Below are positions 56,299 through 64,000 of a stretch of 64,000 nt of DNA, one piece after another (within the stretch, counting starts at the first letter, position 1; the number at the start of each line of letters is the position of its first letter). The stretch comes from Stichopus chloronotus. Taxonomy: Eukaryota > Echinodermata > Holothuroidea > Aspidochirotida > Stichopodidae. The stretch is taken from contig CM037848.1 in assembly GCA_021234535.1 (NCBI GenBank), forward strand, positions 10,517,444-10,581,443. Direction: 5' to 3'. The notes below the pieces were generated by a model, which saw only the letters and a program-made list of their open reading frames with translations, did no database searches and had not been told where the DNA came from. The translations under genes and the position numbers were made by a program.

Positions 56299-59200
56299 CT
56301 GCAAAACAGAACCATAAAGTCAAGAGCAGGTAGAGAAATGTGCAGATTTCTTTTGTTTGGAGTTTAAAGAGAGACAGTGTGTTCTTCCACATTGAGGTCC
56401 ACTGTCCACTGTTTGGGATCTTTCAGGACAAAACCCTTTGTGAATTACCGATGAAATTAAACATTTTCAAATTCACTGGGACCAAAGAACACAGGACAGT
56501 GAAAAATTCATTGTTGCTATAAAGAACAGAGACAAAAATCTTTCAAGCATTCGTGACACCAGGATTTTAGATTGAGGGGGCAATACACACTGCTGGGGGG
56601 CAAAAATTTCAAAAAGCGTGAAATCGAGAGCAAAATGTGAGCTTAGCAAGTAGGGTCCAGGGGACTGTCTTTGGGCCCCTAGTGGGGTCCAGGGGTGAAG
56701 CCCTAGGAGGTGTCCAGGGGGAAAAGCCCCTGGGAGTTCTGAGGTCTTAGCTATCTCTACGAGAAAAATTCAATCTTGGGATAGGTATATTTTTGTTCAA
56801 AGTGCATTATTATCTGCAAAGCTTCCACACAATTGTAATCATTTCAGCTACTCCTCTAAGTTGACAAGATGACAAATTTGGGTTCTGACTGTGGGAAAAT
56901 GTCCCAATGGCCCCCTTGGTGTGGCCACTGCTTTCAAGGTTTCTCGATGCATGTTCTGTTATCTCTAGTTTCTTCCACAGATTCTTAGACTATGTGATGA
57001 AAGTCATGCTAAATTTTTTTGATGAAAGTCTTGAAATGGTATTGAGTAAAGGGCACAGTTTATGTAATATTACAATTTATGAAACACTCCCTCCCCGCAT
57101 TTGGATTAATGCTGTAACAGTTGTAGTCGTAACATTGCAACACCACATTCTAGCAGGACTCATCAGACTGCCAAAGTGTGATTGCAATAATACTGGCAAG
57201 TAATCGATTACGACTTTCAGCACTAGGACGTGCCTTAATGATGACGACAAAACAATCAATCAGTGACTGCTCTTTTCACAAATTCACCAAGAGAAAGCTC
57301 ACATTGTACTAACCTGTTAGATACTCAAGCTTCCTGATTTATGTTCCCTGTAAGTGAGCCTTTACTAGAGTGAAAACCAGTGTCAACTTACAGACTGCAC
57401 CTGACATCCAAATTTGGGGGACAGACTGACTTCTTCGTCTTGGTATACTTCAATTACAGTGTTGTCGAGTAAGAGCTTACTAACTTGTGTCAGATACACA
57501 AACAGCAAACATATAATAGCAGTCTTATCTGACAGTTTCCTCCCCAAATCACACACCTGCAAGCATCCTCCAAAGATTGACAACTCTTCATACAAACAAG
57601 CTCTAACAAATGACATAAGAGGCAAGAGTCAAATTGACTATTTGCTTACCATGCATTGATCTTGTTAACATTCTTTGAGCGCCAGAAGAGGGCCGGGAAA
57701 TCACCACGTAGTTCATCCCATAGGACATCACTTGTTCCTTCACCCTGTTTATGAAATTATAAAATAGGGCCAATTCAGTCAACAGTCACATGCGATTACT
57801 ACTTACATGAACTAGTGGACATCTAAAAGATGGAAGAGAGGGTTAATTTGATCGCTATCGTAATGTCAACTTCTTGCATGGACATACCTGATGGTCCACA
57901 ATTCACTAAGTCCATGATCTGCATAATATCGTCATTTTAAAAGACGGTAGACGCCACACAACGACCAGAAAGAAAAAATGACTTAGTTATCCCTAATTGC
58001 CCATATGGAAAGTACCTTTGGACAAAATTGACAAACACACAATACTGTTCACCGAAAATGGCCGAAGGAATCTTACAGTATGGACCAATGGGTGTAATCA
58101 AAGGCCCAATAAATTCATATAGGCTATTAGATCTGCAAATACTTCCAGTAACCTCAACAAAGACTGAAAAATTGGGTTTTTCGTTAACCATAACGTCTCG
58201 GGATTCTGTGTTAGAGGAGCTCATTGAGTTGATATCAATAAGTTTGTGGTGAATTTGAAGAGTATAAACACATGACAATAATTACTACCATACTTAGTGA
58301 TATTTCACATCAAATAGTTACGAAAACTGTCCATTTTTTAAATTTTTGACCCTTACTTGTACTGGTGGTGTGCATGTGAACAAGTACTAATATGAAAATT
58401 GTCTGGTCAAAAAACCAAATTTAATTGTTATTTCGTCACTCACTAATGTTCCAGTGTATGTGAAACATTGGGATCCTCTTAATTTGACAATTTGTCATTA
58501 GTATGTTAAGAAAACTTGACAGGACTAGAAAAATTGAGTGAATTTCACAAAATAACTCAAGGAGCCTCTTTAAAAGCTTTTCCAACTTGGACTCTATTTG
58601 ACCTCTGGTGACCTTGAGAGACCTCTGTAAAAAATAAAAGTGAACACCCATAAGCAATGTCAACCTATGTACCAAGGCTGAAATTAAAGAAATTAATTCT
58701 GAATTCTTGAGATACCACATCTACTAGGTTTGCAGGGTTTTGACCTCCGCTGATACGGATCTTCTTTTCACTTTGGTCTACCTACCTGTCTACCTAAGTA
58801 TATGTCTACCTAACTGTCTCCCTGTCTACCTACCTAACTAACTACTGACCTAACTAACTGTGAACCTGCCAAATACATACAACTTTGAAGTTTGATCAAC
58901 TTTGAAGTGCATTTCATGTGTTCTAGGTTGTAAAGCGATTACTAACCTAGAACAACCTACAATCTCCATGGAAACAAAACAATATGGACTATCATTCTCT
59001 CAGTGCCCATTACCTTCCAAGTTTAAAGCTAAAGCAACTTTAAAGGAGGCCAGGAAGTTGTGACATACTGTTTACATAACTTTCTGCACATTCTTCCTCC
59101 AAATCAGGTGAAATCATAACTCCTTGACAGATTTGTGGTAAAGAATGATCTACCAATGGAACATTCTCTCATAAAGTGCCCCAGTAGACAGAAAAGGGTG

Positions 59201-62200
59201 TTAACGTTTTGAATTTTTCTTATCTTGACATCCCCTACAGTAGTTAATATTCATGAGTATGCGTTTTATGACTATACCTTGAAGGAGGAATGTTGTTTGG
59301 TCAAAGGTCATCGATGTTTTACTTAACTCTGCAGGAAGACACTGATGACCTTCAACTAACAACACTCCATCTACAAACCTAGGAAACAACATAAAGCACA
59401 TACTCATGAATATTATCTAGGGGTGTCAGGAAAAGAACTAGAGCACCAACGGTGCAGAGGCTCATACCTGAACACTCTTTGGGAACCATTTACAAATCAA
59501 TATTATGTATATCATATCATAAACATAGGAACCACCAGAAGTATCATTATATAGAATCACCAACACTGCATGCACAAGAGAGTCTGTAGAACTGTATAAT
59601 TGCAGAATATCGAAAACTAGAGCACAAACAGTGTAGAAATTGGATCCTTGTCAATAAATTTGTGATACATTTAATGGGCACTATTACAATGCTAATAATT
59701 GCATCACTATTCAAGTTTTCATTCAATAATTATGAAGCTGTCATTTTTGTACATTTCTACCTACTTTGTACTAGCTGTGGGCATATGAATAAGTGCTATT
59801 GTGGGAAAATGGCTGCAAATTTTCCAAAAACAATTTTAATCATTAACTCTAAGCTCATTAGTGTTCATTTGCATGTATCACATGGTAACTATATTAGCTT
59901 GACCACTGATCTGTAAGCAGAACCCTTATAGGAAGCTTGACACACAGTTGACAGGTTTGGGACGACTGAATAACTCAAAAGAGCTCATTTAATGTCTAGA
60001 CCTACATGTAACTTAGGACACAATCTGACCAATTGCCCCATTAGTCAATTATCATTTGTGCACAATAGGGATATTTGAGATGTAGTGTGACATTTAAAGG
60101 AGCACCTTTAAAGTAGGAGGAGAAAACTTTTGCAGGATTTCACAAAATGGGCCATGGGGCCAACACAGAACCCTGGACTACAAATTCATGTACACCCTAA
60201 GATAGACCACTAACAGAGTATCATTATCACAAACCATCAACATCGTACAAGAGGATACGTAGGAGAAGCATTTTGAAGAATTTCATAAAATGGGCCATGG
60301 GGCCCACATGTGACGTTATACCTAGCAGTTCTGAATACCCGAAATTTGCCTACCACTCAGGGAACATTGTGTCCAAGTTACATACAAATCCATCAAAGCA
60401 CGCGCAAAAAGCAGCGTTTAAAACAGAATTTCATAAAATGGGTCATGGGGTACAAATGTGGCCTTGGACTACAAATCCCTGAACAACCTGAGGGTACCAC
60501 TAATAGAGTATTTTTGTGACAAACCATCAGCATTTTATGAGAGAATCTGCAGGAGGATAAGCATTTTGCAGAATTTCATAAAATGGGCCAAAGGGCCCAA
60601 ATGGGGCCTCGGACCAAAAAGTTTTGAACGTTCTAAATGGTCCACCACCTAGGGAACACTGTGTTCCAACTTTCATGCAAATGCATCAAAACATGACGGA
60701 GAGGACGCATTTGGAACAATTGTGAACAGATGGATGTTGGATGGATGGATGGATGGATAGATAGACACACAGATTCACTTGTGCCTTCAGGAAAGGGAGC
60801 CAGATGGGTTACTAAACAGACGGACAAATTACTCTGAAAATTATAAATAGGAAAAGAGCCAATCTCCAGCATAAGACCCTTCACCATATGTGGCTTCGGC
60901 ACTTTACAGGCATTTGTCATTAGTGGCCTGGTGAATATCACATTGGTTTACACACTATCATATTCACTAAGATAACATTTCATTGTTTCCCATTTGTTCC
61001 TCTTATCATCCTGCCTTTACCATACTACAACGAAAATGCAGCATCAAATTTCCAGTCACCTTCAACTGATTCCCACATCGCAAATTTTCTTCTAATGTGG
61101 TCTGGATGTGCAATTAGAAAGTTTACAGACTGTGTACAAACACTTTTACATGTAGCAAAATAGGGAGGGGGGGGGGGTTGCTGACCCAAATAATTCACTT
61201 CCCCTTCCCCATCATGCAGTTTTTCAGTTCACTGCCACTAGTTCCTTCACAAACATAAATACTCTTCCTGTTTATCACAAATGTCAATTTCAGATTCAGA
61301 CATTTTAAGAGAAACCTTTCCGAATATTTGGAAAACCCACTGAATGTATTAGCTTTCTCTGCTAATGATGATAAACCTAGGTATAGGCTCACATCTTATA
61401 GGCCTACCACACAAGCATGTGTAATAATTGTAAGTTGTTGAAACTTCAAGTAGGGACATGTTGTCTAGGCTGGGAGGGATCACAGCACCCACCAAGGTTC
61501 TTAGCAACAGCGAGAGACACCTTGAGTGTCTCACCAGAGATGACACAATTGAGCTGCTAGTGATTTTCTCTCATACCTCTGCCCCAAAATGTTCAATGGT
61601 TATGGGTGATATGTAACATAAAATCTTTTCATAATATCCAACCAATCCACTGTCATGCTGAACAAAATTCTAGCCTATCTAGCATATTCTAGCATAATTT
61701 AGTAACTGATGAAATCCCCACAACTCACTGGTGTGGGTATTCACGAGTGACTATACTTACCCCTTGCCACACTACTGCATCAGTTTGACCTATGCTCTAC
61801 AAACCTCGAGGTCAATTCTGACACCGCGCCCTCTACGGCCTAGCTCGCCTTCGTAGGACCAATCCACTGTCATGCTGAACAAAATTCTAGCCTATCTAGC
61901 ATATTCTAGCATAATTTAGCAAATGATGAAACTAAACAACATCTCTTTGAGGTCGAGTAAAATTCCGAAACTTACCTGGTTTGTTTATGAATGAATTTAT
62001 GAACAACTCACTTACCTTTCCCAACACAACCACTGCACCGCATGCAGAGAGAACTATGAAATATTTTCACACCACCTCAAATGCTGTCTGGACTAACCTG
62101 GAACCTCTACCCTTTCAGCCATCCCAACATGCTTAGAGGAGTGTGGAGACAATGCAATCTTTTGATATCAAGGTAGATGGAGTTGAACTGTGGTGCTGAG

Positions 62201-63497
62201 ACAAGTGAGTGAGGAGTGAGGTAAATTATATTCAGTCTGACAGCAAAACGTGTTATCATCTCATGCAATAATTTGTAGAGATTCATACCCATAGTAGCAG
62301 AATGTGACAATGATGAAATAAGTTAACTCCTCAACTAATTAATACAAATGAAAGTATGGAAACACACAACTTGCACGCTGCCACCTGACCTGTATTTTCG
62401 TGCTAACAGCAAATTTATCCAAGTATGGAATGCCGTTGACCCCCTCTTCCTTCGTCAAAATGGCGACAGCATTGTAGTTTTCTGACACGTAGATTGAATG
62501 TAATTTGTCTTGTATGCTCTCCATGTAGTTGGGAAGTAGTGGTTTGTTGAAAGACCTTCATGATTAAAACGAAAAGCATGTGAGATCAAATTCGACAGAA
62601 TGTATGAAAACGGCTGGCCTTATCTATATCTAATTAGTGGAAGGTATATATATGAGGTAGTACAGTTAAGCGACCCTTTACCAATGAAAAGTACTTAGAT
62701 AAAATTAGTCTGATACAATGATATGAATGAAAGTTAAACAGCATAATGGAACTAGTCTTTGCCTAATGATACACTTACAACTTGATTTTACTGATCCATT
62801 ATGAGCTTAAGTCAATCTGAGTAAACCAGAATGCCAAAACAACAAGTTCTGTTATTCATTGATACAGCTGTATTCCAAAATATGTGCCCTTTCCAACGTT
62901 TCACTCTTGAGGTTGAAATGTTCTTGCAAAAGTTAACCACTGCTGATCCCCTAGCTCTGCCTCCTTAGACTTTCCTTGGCAAGCTCACACATGGTTTCTC
63001 TGCTGGTGATATTTTCCATTTCAGCAAGAGTTGAAAACCTCTGAAATTAAGCACTCAAGTATTCTTGTTTCTTCCTTTCTTGTCTACTCTTGGTTTTTGA
63101 GAATTTCTTGGCTAATTCTACTTGTCTTTCCATGTTTTACCTCTGATATTATTAAAAGCCAGTTCTTTAATATTTAAAGAAAACTTATTTGATGCTTACC
63201 ATTTACCAACATCATATAATTCTAGAGAAGCCACCTGAGGGGCTCGAACAACCCTCAAGGAGTTAGGATAATAGAAACTCGCGTCATTGGAAAACAATAT
63301 AATATCTAAGAACACTAACACTAGTGTTATCAAACTTTCAGTTGAGAGAGCCCAGATCCTCTTTCAATTCTAGCGACATTCCTCTCCATCGATAAATACT
63401 TACTTTGTTATCATGGCGATTAGACGTTCCTTATCTACATCATCAAGATTCGTTGTCTTGTAGATTCGTTCTGTGTTCTTAAATAATGTTCCTGTTC
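56115..63497 (-). CDS. NAGS: N-acetylglutamate synthase, C-terminal part (5' exons outside)
   Basis: Four exons on the minus strand: 63404-63497, 62390-62555, 57650-57744, 56115-56298 (stop TAA 56115-56117). Phases join exactly and give 178 C-terminal residues. They match the acetyltransferase domain of animal NAGS block by block: GTGTLFKNTERI, LHSIYVSENYNAVAIL, YLDKFAVS, an acetyl-CoA-type loop IQGEGTSDVLW, LFWRSKNVN and WYFKRCEGSWSNHTWTVFWYG. NAGS makes N-acetylglutamate from acetyl-CoA and glutamate in mitochondria; in vertebrates this product activates carbamoyl phosphate synthetase I of the urea cycle. The amino-acid-kinase domain and targeting peptide should be encoded beyond position 64000. 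The tail after the conserved domain is acidic (EADEEEYMKEDSEVAEPW). It faces the coiled-coil gene tail to tail. Confidence 0.93.
56555..56935. mobile_element. degraded DNA-transposon remnant in NAGS intron
   Basis: ACACCAGGATTTTAGATTGA plus GGGGGCAAT near 56558 and GGCCCCCTTGGTGTGGCCACTG near 56909 look like inverted ends. Between them are repeated GGGGTCCAGGGG / AAGCCCCTGGG words, typical of short invertebrate DNA elements. Boundaries are approximate. Confidence 0.4.
57650..57744 (-). CDS. NAGS: NAGS exon, cofactor loop and helix
   Basis: Acceptor ATAAACAG, then GEGTSDVLWDELRGDFPALF and WRSKNVNKINA, donor GCATG|GTAAGC with split Trp codon. Together with the preceding Gln it forms the QGxGxx loop that binds acetyl-CoA phosphates in this fold. 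Confidence 0.9.
57745..59429. other. NAGS intron, left part
   Basis: No supported exon. A TTTGACCTCTGGTGACCTTG fragment (about 58600) belongs to the TGACCT-rich repeat family. A CTAC/CTGT/CTAA microsatellite runs at about 58775-58862. Confidence 0.45.
59430..60770. repeat. composite repeat with A-B-A-B array and GATG tail
   Basis: Begins with two copies of AACTAGAGCAC(C/A)AAC(G/A)GTG (about 59438 and 59613). Then TTTCA(T/C)AAAATGGG(C/T)C recurs at about 60138, 60281, 60429 and 60574, a period of 143-148 bp. Units 1 and 3 share GGACTACAAAT..CACTAA(C/T)AGAGTAT. Units 2 and 4 share TTCTGAA-type text and CACT.AGGGAACA(T/C)TGTGT. The true unit is therefore a dimer of about 291 bp. It ends in (GGAT)n at about 60730-60755. 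Confidence 0.7.
60771..61640. other. NAGS intron, no gene recognised
   Basis: Non-coding, with a G-run at about 61165. No supported exon. Confidence 0.4.
61641..61930. repeat. near-identical 70-bp direct repeats, 217 bp apart
   Basis: ACCAATCCACTGTCATGCTG and the following 50 bp occur at 61641 and 61858 with about two differences. The spacing suggests a recent partial tandem duplication inside the NAGS intron. Confidence 0.85.
61931..62389. other. NAGS intron, no feature recognised
   Basis: Non-coding sequence between the duplicated segment and the 62390 exon. Confidence 0.4.
62390..62555 (-). CDS. NAGS: NAGS exon, acetyltransferase core
   Basis: Follows a CATGAAG acceptor and completes a split Lys codon, then SFNKPLLPNYMESIQDKL, HSIYVSENYNAVAILTKEE and GIPYLDKFAVSTKIQ, ending CAG|GTCAGG. 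YLDKFAVS is the conserved strand before the cofactor loop. Confidence 0.9.
62556..63403. other. NAGS intron
   Basis: Non-coding AT-rich intron with no repeat or exon recognised. Confidence 0.5.
63404..63497 (-). CDS. NAGS: NAGS exon, start of acetyltransferase domain
   Basis: Acceptor CTTTTACAG, then a split Gly codon, GTGTLFKNTERIYKTTNLDD and VDKERLIAMIT, donor AA|GTAAGT. The GxGTLFKN block is a hallmark of the start of this domain in animal NAGS. Confidence 0.9.
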
Positions 63498-64000
63498 CTG
63501 TAAAAGGAGAAAAGAAGACAACAAAATTCATTTGGAATGAATTAAAAAAAATAGGGGAAAAAAAAAAACATTTAAGGGTTTTCTGATACTTCCAGGAGGA
63601 GAATACATAACCAAGAAATATCTTCTGATGCATCTTAAACACCAGTTGGATTGTTACACATGTTGAGGTATATACCCAAGAAAAATAAAGATGAATAGAA
63701 TGTGAATACTAAAAGAAGTTGTTATGCATCCTTGATACCCCTTACTTTCATGAGACTGGCATTAAATATTGCCAATTGAGTCTTCCAAATAGACCATGCA
63801 TAATCACGAGACATATTCCAACCGAATTCTAATGAATTCTTGGATTGAAACGTAATGCCTTCCCTCAGCATCATACAACATTCATGATGAATTAATTGAT
63901 GTGAACACGACCCCTCCCCCAACCACCACCTAACTCTGATGTAATCATTACCGCACACTTGAGTCTGTCTGTAGTTGATTAACATGCAAGATACGAACCT
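63498..64000. other. NAGS intron, right edge
   Basis: No exon of the kinase domain is visible before the window ends; the 87-codon minus-strand frame here does not match NAGS. Confidence 0.5.

Noticed and set aside
57383..57625. Minus-strand open frame with YQDEEVSLSPKFG
   Set aside because: Falls between two NAGS exons that join perfectly through a split Trp codon.
59201..59407. Possible extra NAGS exon (minus strand)
   Set aside because: The flanking NAGS exons already join in phase with no missing conserved residues, so there is no room for it.
63722..63985. 87-codon minus-strand open frame near the right edge
   Set aside because: Considered as an upstream NAGS exon, but it does not resemble the kinase domain and has no suitable donor in phase with the exon at 63497.

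Overview
The window is animal nuclear DNA: AT-rich, long stretches without genes, genes split into many short exons with GT-AG introns, tRNA-like SINE fragments, LINE and DNA-transposon remains, and minisatellites. There are no operons, ribosome binding sites or prokaryotic genes. The repeat flavour (TAGGCCTA-rich DNA, TGACCTTTGACCTC-type repeats, 'actagagcaccaacggtgc' repeats) makes me think of a marine invertebrate deuterostome such as an echinoderm, but that is an impression, not a proof.

Two protein genes can be reconstructed exon by exon, and they converge tail to tail. (1) On the + strand, about 22.6-51.2 kb, lies a gene with 32 coding exons. They join with consistent splice phases from ATG 24306 to TAA 51041 and give a 1113-residue, highly charged, mostly coiled-coil protein that I cannot name. 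Two perfect RFX X-box sequences in its introns fit a ciliary gene, but this is inference. (2) On the - strand, 63.5-56.1 kb, are the last four coding exons of N-acetylglutamate synthase (NAGS), covering its C-terminal acetyltransferase domain. The 5' exons lie beyond the right edge.

Layout: 1-16.6 kb, no supportable exons, tandem duplications, a TTAA-type MITE, TACTGTA/ACAGTA-rich DNA; 16.6-22.4 kb, SINE fragment, a 1.42-kb terminal-inverted-repeat element, a dead LINE reverse-transcriptase fragment, TAGGCCTA-rich sequence; 22.4-51.2 kb, coiled-coil gene, whose introns hold a 27-bp minisatellite, a second copy of the TTAA MITE, a mariner-like MITE and several degenerate tandem arrays; 51.2-56.1 kb, intergenic or untranslated; 56.1-63.5 kb, NAGS, with an alternating A-B-A-B repeat array in its largest intron.

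The points most worth a second look are: a 208-nt exon (31) open in two frames, where skipping exon 30 or using an acceptor 10 nt downstream switches frame yet can reach the same C-terminus; an RFX X-box followed 12 bp later by a perfect CRE just upstream of exon 18, which may be an internal promoter; and a tandem array that has copied the acceptor and start of exon 5 three extra times.
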